Positions 1-10,123 of a stretch of 64,000 nt of DNA are shown in pieces. The number at the start of each line of letters is the position of its first letter. The first letter of the stretch is position 1. The stretch spans positions 2,604,001-2,668,000 of the forward strand of contig WAID01000009.1 in the NCBI GenBank assembly GCA_016584495.1, given 5' to 3'. A model generated the notes under the pieces. The model saw only the letters and a program-made list of their open reading frames with translations, did not search any database and had not been told where the DNA came from. The position numbers were made by a program, and so were the translations under genes. This stretch comes from Celoporthe dispersa (taxonomy: Eukaryota > Ascomycota > Sordariomycetes > Diaporthales > Cryphonectriaceae).

Positions 1-57
1 CTGGTCGCAAAACTTGACACCCGCTCCCAGCCCACCACCCCCCTAATGAGATTTGAA

Positions 58-3000
58 TTATTTCTTCGCCTTGCCCTTGGCAGCAGCCTTGCCTTTACCA
101 CGACCCTTCGTGGCCTTCTCAGCACCGTCGTCCAGTTCGTCGACCTCATCAGCCGCCTTCTTCTTGGACCCTCGCTTAGCTTTAGCCTTGGGCTGCTTGA
201 TATATTTGTCCTTCTTGAGGTCAATCTCGTCGTCGTCATCGTCTACGGGTTCGGCAAGCTCGGCTTCGTCATCGTCTGCCTCAATGGCATCTTCGATATC
301 GGGCACCTCTTTGCTTGCCTTCTTCGGCGCGGTAACGCTGCTGGCCTTCATGAAAGGTACCGGATGAGACATGGAATTATACCTGGAATAGTCAGCTCAG
401 CTCAGTGTCGACGGTCACGGTGGGATAGTCCACTTACACCCTCGTGAAGGCGGACTTGGTCTGTGATTCAATTTCGACTAGGCTCTCGGCTTGCGGACCA
501 ACGCCGAGCTCTTTGATAGCGTCGAAGTCTTCCCTCGTCAAGTAGTAACTGTCCATGAGATCAATGACGTCCTGAACGCAGTCCTTGCCCTCGAACGACA
601 GGCGCTTGATGAGCTGGTACCAGAGAACGGGTAGGTACTGCTGACGGATCTCATTTGCGTCCCCAGAGGACTTGAGCCGCATGTGAGAGTGGATTTCACG
701 GGTGAAGCGACCGAGCCTGCCTTGCTTGCTGTTGTTGCCAAGCCACGAGGTGAAATTGGAGCCAATCATGCTGCCAGAGACGAAGCTCGCAGGCCGGACG
801 GTGCTGAATACCGCGTGCAAGGGCATGAGGCTCCACTGTTGCTGTGAACCGTGGATCATCTTGTCTACAAGATCGCCATCGCTGATGCTCTCAGCCGCTT
901 GGTCCACGAGCTTCAGATACTTTAGGTTCTCCTCTCGCTTGTTATGTCCCTTGCCGCTTAGACCCGCCGGTCTGGCTTTGAGGTAGTTCTCCTGGATCAT
1001 GAGATAACTGAATTCGTGGTCGTTGAAATATAATTCGATCTTGTCATTCAGGGTTGCTTTGCTCGCTGGGTTGAATAAGTTGCCACCAAGAAATTTCTGG
1101 CAAATGTCCCATGGCTTCAGTATGACATGCTTCTCCCACGCCTTGGACATGGACTTGCTTTGGTCAAAGTCCATGGCTGTTTGATCGAGTTTGATAGTGG
1201 AGAGCATGTTGATGATCTGCCTGATGTCCTTGTTGCTGCCCTCGATGAGAGCGTCAACAACCTGGACGGGCAGCTTGAGGCCCTCTCGGTGGCAGATGGT
1301 CATGATCCGCGAGCGAACCTGATCCACGGTAGGCCGTCTGAACTGGATATCGTAGGTGACGTGATCAAATGGCTTCATCTTGGGCAGCCTCCGTTCGTTG
1401 CAAATCAGGATCAAGGGTACCTCGGTCTTCTTGCAGAACTTGGCCAGCGCGCCAACGCCGCCCCGGTCACCTGCTGACATGCCATCAACCTCGTCCATGA
1501 TCAGGACAATGTTTTTCTTGGCGTTTTCGATCTTCTTGCCGTCGCCTGCAAAGAACCCGAACAGAGACGTGTTGTCCATAATATCGCTGACTCCGTTCTC
1601 CACCAGCTTCTTGCTGCGGGTATCGCTGGCATTGCTCTCAATGACATCGAACCCTGCAAGTTTGGCTGCAAGATGTGCGGCAGTCGTCTTGCCGATGCCT
1701 GGAGGGCCGGACAGGATGACTGCCCGGACACTACCCATCCCGTCCGCGCCGCGCCTCTGGAAATCGTACTTTCGGTTCTTGAGCCAAGCTTGTAGCCAGC
1801 TCTGTATCTTTTCGACATTGGCCTTGTTTCCACAGATGTGCGCCAACTGTGTAGGGGCGTACTTGGTAGTCCACAATTGAGCGTTGGCAGCAACAGGCTT
1901 TGGCGCGGTGACACCTCGAGCAGCAGCAGCTTTACGAGCCTTCTCAGCCTCGGCACGGAGTGCTTTCTCTTCTCTCTCGAGCTCAGCGGCTGCCTGTTGC
2001 ACCTTCTTGTTCTCTGCGTCTTGTTTCTCCTTGGCTTTCTCCGCATTCTTGCCGGATCCACCATTCGCGGGAGCCCTGCGAATTAACTCGAACAGACCGT
2101 TGTCGTCGATAGTCTTGATTCCGAGGTCCTTGATCTTCTTCAACTTGGAGGGCCGGCGTCGTCACCAAGCACTACAAAAGTCGTCTTGCTGCTGGGCATG
2201 CCCGTGACCTTGCCCCCGTAACGCTTGACCAAAGCTTGACCATCTTCCCGGCTGATCGTCTTGAGCTGGCCGGTGAAGACAAATGTCATGCCAGTGAGAC
2301 AGCCGTCTGCGCCCTCGGGGATCTCAGCCGCGCCTTCCATCGGAGGAGGGCCAGAATTACCACCAGCTTTGTGCCAGTCAAATTTGGCATTTGGATCTTT
2401 GGGCGGTGGGGTAGGTGGCCTGACTGTGGGCACTGAGTCCAGGAGCGCCTGGAAGTCCACATCTTCCGCTTCGGGTTCCTTCTTCCTTGGGGCGCGAGGC
2501 TTGGATGAAGCCGCTTTCTTTCGAGGCACCTTCTCAGGCTCGTCATCGTCGTCAGACTGTGGTGATTTGCGCTTCTTGGAAGTGCGCGCAGGTTTGGTTG
2601 GTATAGGCTTGAAGTCATCTCCTTCACCTTCCGACTCCTGGGCCTTCGAAGACTTGCCCCGAGATGCGATTCGCTTCGGCTTAGGCAAGACTTCTTCCTC
2701 GCTGACCTCCTCCACATAATCGTCATTCTTCCTCTTGTTGCGGCCCTTCGCATTTGCGGCGAAAATGTCATCTCCATCCTCGTCGCCATCATCCATGTAT
2801 GCATCCGCGTCATCGTGCGTCGTGGCTTTGGTGTAAGACGCCGTTGTCTTTGTTCTGACCGCACGCTTTCCATTCACGGGGGATGCCGTGGCCTTGTTTC
2901 GAGGGCTCTGGCGGACTGGTGCCTGGATGGTGGTAGGCTTCTTGGGGGTGGTCTGGGTCTTCGATTTCTTCTGATTGGTAGATGAAAAGTAATCGTCTGC

Positions 3001-3232
3001 AGAGATCTCTTTGCCCTTCAGTGACTCGGATGCAGCGGCCTTTTTTCTTTGGTGCTGCCTTTGCCGCTATCGCTTTAGGCTTTTCAACGGGGTCATCCTC
3101 TTCATCGCTATCTTCGACGACCTTGCGAGGTCTCCCGCGGCCCTTCTTAGGAGGTTCTTCTTTCTTGGGCACTGGTGGCTTTGCGGGGGTTGCCCCTCCT
3201 CTGGGGGTGAAGAAGTTTCGAATATCAGACAT
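58..3232 (-). CDS. RFC1: Replication factor C subunit 1 (large clamp-loader subunit), two apparent frameshifts
   Basis: Large subunit of the RFC ATPase that loads PCNA at primer-template junctions in the nucleus. Translation starts at 3232 with a PCNA-box-like IRNFF motif. A long acidic/basic low-complexity region follows, then a BRCT domain around residues 309-385, then the AAA+ core with Walker A GPPGIGKTT near residue 510 and Walker B IMDEVD. The C-terminal RFC1 domain follows and the tail is Lys-rich. One intron is seen (383..437, GTAAGT/CAG), joining TRV to YNS. The frame breaks twice. There is one extra A in the A-run at about 3033-3038, and one missing C in the C-run at about 2149-2151, inside the BRCT. 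With both corrected the coding length is 3120 nt (1039 aa), as expected for RFC1. The gene is divergent from the L16 gene, with an ACGCGT site between them. Identity is secure; the breaks are probably sequence errors. Confidence 0.95.
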
Positions 3233-3606
3233 CTTGTGATTGACTGGGGACTGCTGCTGGAATGAGCCGGCAGAATCTTCTCCTAAGACTTCATAAGTGC
3301 AGAGATCGTTTTTGTGGACGGAGTAGTAGAGAGGTAGTGGAGAGGTCGATGCGTCGTCAGAGATGTAGGAGTAATTGACAAGACGCGCGACGCGTTGATT
3401 GAAGGTAGGTCTACTTTAAAGTGGGGCTAATTAGGCAGCTTAGGCTGGCTCATACCTAAGTACCTACAGTAAAAAGCTCGGGCCACCACACCCTTTCGTG
3501 CCTGCCTAACGTTTTTTCCAAGAGCTACCTGATTGGAAGGCACTCCTGATTTGGAGCGACGTCAAAACCCAGGACACCTTTTCCAACCCCGAATTCCCAA
3601 GAAGAG
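3233..3606. promoter_or_regulatory. Divergent promoter region RFC1 / MRPL16
   Basis: A 374 bp spacer between two divergent start codons, so it must carry both promoters. Besides the ACGCGT element I see no TATA box or other recognisable site. Confidence 0.6.
3390..3395. promoter_or_regulatory. Candidate MluI cell-cycle box (ACGCGT) between RFC1 and MRPL16
   Basis: A perfect palindromic ACGCGT lies 158 bp upstream of the RFC1 start codon and about 210 bp upstream of the L16 start. The flank (GACGCGCGACGCGTT) adds near-matches. In fungi this word is the binding site of MBF (Mbp1/Swi6-type), which drives replication genes at G1/S. Function here is inferred from position only. Confidence 0.5.
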
Positions 3607-4380
3607 ATGAATCGACAAGGCTCATCGATCTTGAGAGCCTTCCAAGGGCTGCGGATATCTGCCGCCGCGCCAACACACTCCTCGAACGCCGCGAAAGCAG
3701 CCTGTCTAGCCCCACATGCCAGAACGTTCACCTCGACAGCGCCCCAGCTGGGCTCATGGCTGGAACCATTCATCGATCGGACTAAGAAGATGCAGAAGGG
3801 TAGACCAAGAGTGGCTACGGGTGGCTCGGTGAAGGGTACGACGATCATGATCGGGGACTACGGTCTGCGCATGATCGACCACCACAGGAGAATCAGCGCA
3901 CAACAACTCAAACTTGCGGAGGCCACCATAAAGCAGAGGCTGCGAGGACAGAGATATCGATTATACACCAGGGTGAACTGCAACATCGGAGTCTATGTTA
4001 GCGGAAATGAGGTGGGTCGCTTGTCTCTGTCTGGGCAATGGACGTGTGATGGCTAACGAGACTGTTAGATGCGTATGGGCAAGGGAAAGGGATCCTTTGA
4101 TCACTGGGCGACTAGAGTGGCAGTTAACAGGGTGATCTTCGAGATAAGAGGAGCACTGCACGAGCAGGTTGTTAGAGATGCCTTCCGGCTTGCGGGGAAC
4201 AAGCTGCCAGGCCAGTACGAGTTTATCAAGAAGGGAGAGCCACCAGTCGTCGGCATCACGAAGCTGAAAGGGGTCACAATCGAGGATCTGAAGCGACCTT
4301 GGAAGCAGCTGCCCACAGCAGAGAAGCCAGAGGTCACGCCAGCGGTGACAACAACACCGCCTTCAGTCCCTCCGACATGA
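3607..4380 (+). CDS. MRPL16: Mitochondrial large-subunit ribosomal protein L16
   Basis: uL16 family protein of the mitochondrial ribosome. The first ~45 residues are rich in Arg, Ser and Ala and lack acidic residues, as in a mitochondrial presequence. The L16 core follows, including KGRPRVATGG, GDYGLRM and, after the intron, GKGKGSFDHWATRV. Exons are 3607..4011 and 4069..4380, with one 57 bp intron (GTGGGT donor, TTAG acceptor) between codons. The product is 238 aa. The tail is Pro/Thr-rich. The frame is intact and the identity is well supported by the conserved core. Confidence 0.93.
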
Positions 4381-5147
4381 TAGGGACAGCAGGACAAGAG
4401 CTGGATGCATAATACGGCTGCACAATGTATATATTAGAGACCTGGGTAACTTCCTTCCGTTGGAAAGGATGACGCGTCTACAGGCGACCAGTGCGCCTAG
4501 AATTGTGGTCTGCAAAAGAGTTATATACGCCCAGCGCTCAAAGAGAACGGGCCGCCGAGTCGACCATGCTCTCAAGAGGTCTTCCATTTGCTACTACCTG
4601 AGATCCTACGAAGCAAGCCGAGAGACTTGAAACTAAACACAAGGGCGGACTTTCCATATCTTCAGGCCAACTCCAAGGCATTTAGGTATCATAGACTATA
4701 TGCTAGGGAGCGTTGTGTTCGTGAGTCCTCTTCAGCAATAAACGGACTGCCTGTATAGACCGGAGGCAACAGTTTCTGCATAAGAACTTGTACAGCAATT
4801 TTTTTTTTTAAGATTTTTTTGCTTGTCTTCTTGTTTCAGGCTGTGCTAGATATTGAAGATGTATGCGGTTTGTTCTTTGTTGACACTGAGGGATAGTTGT
4901 AGAACCCCAAACTGCACTCCTAATCCATAGGTTCCCAAAACGAGGGTTAGGGCGCAGTAATCAATTAAGCCTTCTCCCAGGCAGAACGCGTCTGGGTGGG
5001 GTCCGACGCGTCTGGGCCAGGGCCCTGTCCTCCATCTGAGCATCTCTCCACCTCAGGATATCCAAAGCCATCAGAAACTTCTACATTTGATCGGCGCCCA
5101 AGAAATCGGCGGTCACTTACTTGTTCGAGTCTGAAGACGCAGTCGAG
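4381..5147. promoter_or_regulatory. Intergenic region and promoter of the RFC5-type gene, three ACGCGT boxes
   Basis: 767 bp between L16 and the RFC gene. ACGCGT occurs at 4472-4477, 4986-4991 and 5006-5011. The last two lie 137-162 bp before the RFC start codon and share the flank ACGCGTCTGGG. An A/T-rich stretch with a T-run sits near 4799-4818. No ORF looks real here. Confidence 0.5.
4986..5011. promoter_or_regulatory. Pair of candidate MluI cell-cycle boxes upstream of RFC5-type gene
   Basis: Two perfect ACGCGT words (4986-4991 and 5006-5011) spaced 20 bp apart, each followed by CTGGG. Tandem MCB elements at this distance from the start codon are typical of MBF-controlled DNA replication genes in yeasts. 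The assignment here is inferred. Confidence 0.55.
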
Positions 5148-6357
5148 ATGGCATTGATCGTTGACAAACACCGGCCCAGATCTCTGGATCAACTCACCTA
5201 CCACCCAGAGCTTTCCGAGCGCCTCAAGTCGCTCGTAAGTATTCCTACAAACCCTGGGCCATCCAATCCCTCAGCAGACCTAACGGACCGAACGTGTTCT
5301 ACAGGCCCAGAGCGGAGACTTTCCACATCTCCTCGTCTACGGACCCTCCGGCGCTGGCAAGAAGACCCGCATCGTGGCGACGCTGAAGGAGCTCTTCGGC
5401 CCCGGCGTCGAGAAGATCAAGATCGATGCACGAGTGTTCCAGACCACCTCCAACCGCAAGCTCGAGTTCAATATTGTTGCCTCCGTATATCATCTCGAGA
5501 TTACCCCCAGCGACGTGGGCAACTACGACCGCGTGGTGGTCCAAGACCTCCTGAAGGAGGTTGCGCAGACACAGCAGGTGGACACAGCAGCGAGGCAGCG
5601 ATTCAAGGTCGTGGTGATCAATGAGGCGGACCACCTGACACGCGACGCGCAGGCTGCGCTCAGGAGAACCATGGAGAAATACAGCCCCAACCTACGGCTG
5701 ATCCTTCTGGCAAACTCGACCGCCAACATCATTGCGCCGATCCGCTCGCGGACGCTGCTGGTACGAGTCGCAGCGCCGACGCACGAAGAGATCTGCGAGG
5801 TCCTGACCCTGTCCGCGAAAAAGGAAAACTGGCCGGTGGTGGAGGGCTTGCACCAGCGGATAGCAGAGGAAAGCGGACGGAATCTTCGGAGGGCTCTGCT
5901 GATGTATGAGGCGGTCTACGCGCAGAAGTAAGTGCTCCGACAGCCCACGGATTTACGCTCAGACGACACATTCCCAGGGGCTTTGTGCTGATCGAGTCGC
6001 TGCTGCAGTGAGAAGGTTACCAACACAACACCAATCCCACCGCCCGACTGGGAAGCACTCATTGAGCAGATCGCGAGGGAAATGATGCAGGAGCATACGC
6101 CCGCCCAGATCCTGGTTGTGCGGGCGAAGCTTTACGATCTTCTCACACACTGTATCCCAGCCACAACAATCCTCAAGACGCTCACGTTCAAGCTCGTCCC
6201 CAAGATCGACGAGGCCCTGAAGGGCGATGTCATCAAGTGGTCGGCCTTCTATGAGCACAGGATCAAGACGGGCACCAAGGTCATTTTCCACCTCGAGGCG
6301 TTTGTCGCCAAGTTTATGAGAATCCTGGAGATTTATCTCATGGAGATGGATTTCTAG
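5148..6357 (+). CDS. RFC5: Replication factor C small subunit (yeast Rfc5 / human RFC3 type)
   Basis: Small AAA+ subunit of the clamp loader. Its opening (VDKHRPRSLDQL), the CGDF-like SGDFPHLLVYGPSGAGKKT Walker A (residues ~42-50) and the modified box NEADHLTRDAQAALRRTMEKY are diagnostic of the Rfc5/human RFC3 branch. Exons are 5148..5234, 5305..5927 and 6009..6357, with introns of 70 and 81 bp, both with GTAAGT donors. The second junction reads AQ-NEKVTN. The product is 352 aa with an intact frame. It lies 1.9 kb from RFC1, which encodes another subunit of the same complex, and two ACGCGT boxes precede it. The start at 5148 is preferred because it gives the conserved short N-terminus. Confidence 0.95.
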
Positions 6358-8377
6358 AACACAAGATCTGAAACCCGAGATCGCACGCAGTATTTTCTTT
6401 TGGGCCAGCGGCAGAGGAGATGACTTAAGACTCAGGCTTTCCCCTACATATGACAAGACGGACATATTTACATGACTAGTTGCTTCGAGCGACGGGCAGG
6501 GCGAGATTTCACGCCGAGACCAACAAAGTGGTTTAACAGCCCTGGGAGATATATCATTGCAGGCGTTCCGGATAAAGGAGGGTGTGCAACGGCTCAAAAA
6601 TGGGCCTCTGGGGGCAACGTGCTTCAGCTTCCAGCACTCGGGGCGGTGTACAAATTCAGATCGAATACAGGAACATGGAGACTCTTGATTGCGTACTACT
6701 ATGCAGACTTGTGCAAGACGAAAGCCCTCTGCGCTGTACTTGAACGAGAAGCGTAGTGCGCAGCAACGCACTCGAGGATGCGTGATGGCCATATGGGCTG
6801 CAGGGACTGCCAGCGCAGACCGCAGAGAACATGCCCGGAGCTTGTGCTTTGGTCCTCTGCTGCTACTGCTAGGATTCTTTGTATGGGGTCTCACCTTTGT
6901 GGCACACATCTTGTCCCTCCGCCGAGAGCCTGGGACAACCTCTACAGAGGCTCGTTGGGAGTCGGCGCGACATGGTACTTGCGTCTTCGGTTCCACGAGG
7001 AGAGAGAGAAAGAGAGGCCTGAGTGCCGGCTTGGAGTCAGGGGACTCCTAGCGAAGGTAGACGTCCTATCATGGGACTACTATGTATATGTATATGAGTA
7101 TGTATATATGTACCTTAGTACAGTACTTATGTACATGGTGTACTTTGACAGGTGTATCGTGGTGACAACAAGGGTACAAGTTCCTTTTGTCCATGCGGCA
7201 GTGCAACCCCCTCGGGTTTTGGCATCTCGCGCCAGCTGGCTTCAGCCGATCCGGGAGTCTGGGCGCAGGCTCTCTCATTTGTCGGAACTGTCCTATCACC
7301 TATAGCAGATGAGGTCATCTGGTACGGCGCGGAACAGCCTGGATGGACCTCAAGGCCTGAGCTGAAGAGGAGGGCGATCCGAGGTGACTAGAGAGAGAGG
7401 CATTGGACGGGTGGGAGGATGTCTTCCGCTTTACCTCGGGAGACAGCTAGTCTGAATCTAGTATTGCGATTCAAGAGACACAAACACAACGGGCTGAACA
7501 GTGTTGATAACCGGATCCTGCCGTGGGTAGAGAAGTCCGTGTTCCTGCTTTGTCCGCAAGAGGGCCTGATGCGGATCTGTCAGCCTGGGTAGCCCTACGG
7601 ATCCGCAGGGTATGATCGAACCATCTTGGCTAGAGGGGGTGGTCTATGAACATGTATGTACCATGCTTGCTATGGTAGAGGCTAAGACAAAGCGGGCACG
7701 CGTGCATTGGTGGTTGTTCGCTACCTGCGTTAGTACTACCATACGTGCTATTGGTAGTACCTGCAGGGCTGGTTTACCTGCGTACTTAAGTAGACAGGGA
7801 CGACTGATCGACATTGAGACCGTCGCGTGTGCGTCACTGCTCGCACAGATCGGACACCGCTCAGCCATCCAGCCCACCATACTGAGATGAGGGCAGCAGA
7901 CAAGGCGAAGCGGGTTGTCCGGGAGGGGAGGGGGGTCTTTGGCGATGATGGCGACTAGCCAAGACGGGCTCGAACATGCCGCCAAAGGGCACGGCTGGAT
8001 GCTCTTGGTCTCGTGGGCCTCTTCCCCGCGGTCAAGCAAAACTCCCACCATGTTGGTAAGCGGCGCTACCCCAGGCAAGATGTGGGGAAGTATGAGAATA
8101 GCGGCTTGGTGGGTAGGCTGGAGAGAGAATGAAAGGCGTTGGGGCAAATGCGCACACTTTGATTGCCTGGTGGGAAATGGCAGAACAAGGATGGGTTTCC
8201 CCCCCCTCCCCTCCAAGTCTCCTTAGCACGTTTGCTTGGCGCATCGCGAGCCCGACTCGACTAAGATCCGCACCCAGTGTACATGGGTACGTCGTCTTGT
8301 CTTGCAAGGCTGGTCGCCGGCTACACTGCGGCCTTGCTGCGGGCTGTAACACTCAATACTTTCGACGCATCGCCCTC

Positions 8378-8421
8378 GAGGGCGCGAGGGCGAGGGCGAG
8401 AGCGAGGGCGAGGGCGAGGGC
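8378..8421. repeat. Imperfect GAGGGC hexanucleotide repeat
   Basis: About seven near-perfect copies of a GAGGGC/GGGCGA unit in tandem in non-coding DNA. Confidence 0.8.
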
Positions 8422-9840
8422 AAGTCTTTTTTGTTTGTTTTTCTCTCTCTCTGTGTGTGTGTGGAGTGAGACAGAGACGCAGAGGGACGACTCAAATAGG
8501 ACAAAGGCTGCGCCAGGCTGAACGGGAGGGTATGATGGCGTTGGGGTCATGCGGGGCTGGGGTCGGAGTAGACTCTGATGTCTAGATGAAAATACCAAGT
8601 ACACGCGTTCTGCGTTCGGGCTGGTGGATGCATTTGTCGCGGGGCCCGAGACCGAATGCGGTCATCCAACAAGTGACTAGTACTGTCTACTTTATGTAGA
8701 CGACACCACCGTCGCGTTAAAAAACCAGAGAAAAGAAAATGGTGAGCAGGGGTGTTGCTCGCGCCTTCGCCCCTCGCCGTTTCTCTAGATTGGGTAAGTG
8801 GAGATGCGACTGATTCGAAGACCCGGCCGCGGCTACTACCCCGAGAAGAAGCACTCACCTGTTTGTGTATGATACATACGATAAGCCAGGCCTGTGTGAC
8901 TACTGACCAGTGCTTGCAGCAAGCTCCATCCAGATCATCTCATCCGAAGGCCGGACAGGGAAGGGGAAGGGAGGAGGGACGGAGGGGGGGAAGGAGGGAG
9001 GGATCAGAAGAGCACAGGACGAATAAGAAAAAAATCAAATGAAAATACGGAGTACTTTGCGGTACTATCTATGCATTGGCTTGGCTCCGCCATTCCCACA
9101 CGGCATGCACCCAAAGAAAGCTTCGATAATGGTGGGCGACGAGTCCGGACGGACGGAAGGCCCAGGCCGCCACAGAGTGGCCCTGACAGCTAGCCGTGCG
9201 CTGCAGGGTCTCCGTCCTAACACTGCTGCTGCTTGTACGTGGTATGTAGCAGGGGCGGTGGGGACCTCGACCAACACGCCTCATGGCTGTGGGGGGGAAA
9301 AAAAGGCACCAGCGCTGAAATCCCGGCTGGGTGGGAAGTGCGACGTGCTAGCATCACCAGCCAGCCAATAGACAACCCTGCTGGGCCTGGGGCCGGTGCA
9401 GATGATCAGCGTGCAACAAGTGCCCGTGGTGCCATTGTAGGCACCCTCGGACACAAGGGACCTTGCGCACACGCAGTATGGTGCAACGTACTCCTTAATC
9501 CTTAGTCTGGTAGCAGCACAGAGAGAGAGAAAGAGAGAGGGAGAGAGGGAGGGAGAGGCATGAGGACAGGGATGGGAATGTGGATGGGCGAGCGGTACCA
9601 CACCATAGTAGTAGTAGTACCGTTGGAAGTGGACGAAGATGTGGATGCAGGTGTGGGTGTGGCATGTACCTGGTGCAAGTGTGGACGATGGATGAATTTG
9701 GGGGGAAGGTACAGGGCCGCCTGTCTTGGTTAAGGCGTATAATACAAACCTACCCCCCCCTGCCTTTCAACGCACACCTAACTTCACCTTGGGTCCCCCT
9801 CCTCAATCTTATCCCCTCTCCCTCTCCCTCCCTCTCTGTC

Positions 9841-9860
9841 TCTCTCTCTCTCTCTCTCTC
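9841..9860. repeat. TC dinucleotide microsatellite
   Basis: Ten TC units inside a longer pyrimidine-rich tract about 260 bp upstream of the ACS start codon. Pyrimidine tracts of this kind are common near fungal transcription starts. Confidence 0.8.
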
Positions 9861-10123
9861 ATCTTTTTCCCTCTGCGTACTCTTACTCGCCGCTCAGATC
9901 GTCGTCCTTCAGCTTTGGTCCTCGTGTGTTGCTCTCCCCTCGCGGTCAACAATTGTGGACACAGACCTGTCGAAGACGGCAACGCGGACCCTGTTAGCCA
10001 ACAAGACAACCCCCAACAGCTACCCCGCCATCCGTCGCCAAACCCGACCCCAAGAACAGCTACCACCGCCCTTACACACATACACGCACCCGCACTCACC
10101 CAGACACACACAGCCAGCTCAAT

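Larger units (their letters stand above)
6358..10123. other. 3.8 kb non-coding region upstream of acetyl-CoA synthetase
   Basis: No ORF here has recognisable domains or credible codon use; overlapping ORFs occur on both strands. The region holds a GAGGGC hexamer repeat (8378-8421), purine-rich stretches (8960-9010, 9520-9560) and a CT tract (9841-9860). The last ~100 bases before the ACS start codon are CA-rich, as in leaders of highly expressed fungal genes. It probably holds the long promoter and leader of the ACS gene. Confidence 0.6.

Noticed and set aside
5959..6996. 345-codon ORF antisense to the RFC5-type gene
   Set aside because: Overlaps exon 3 of a secure gene; no recognisable domain.
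7612..8216. Opposing ORFs of 92 and 190 codons upstream of ACS
   Set aside because: Biased composition and no family resemblance.
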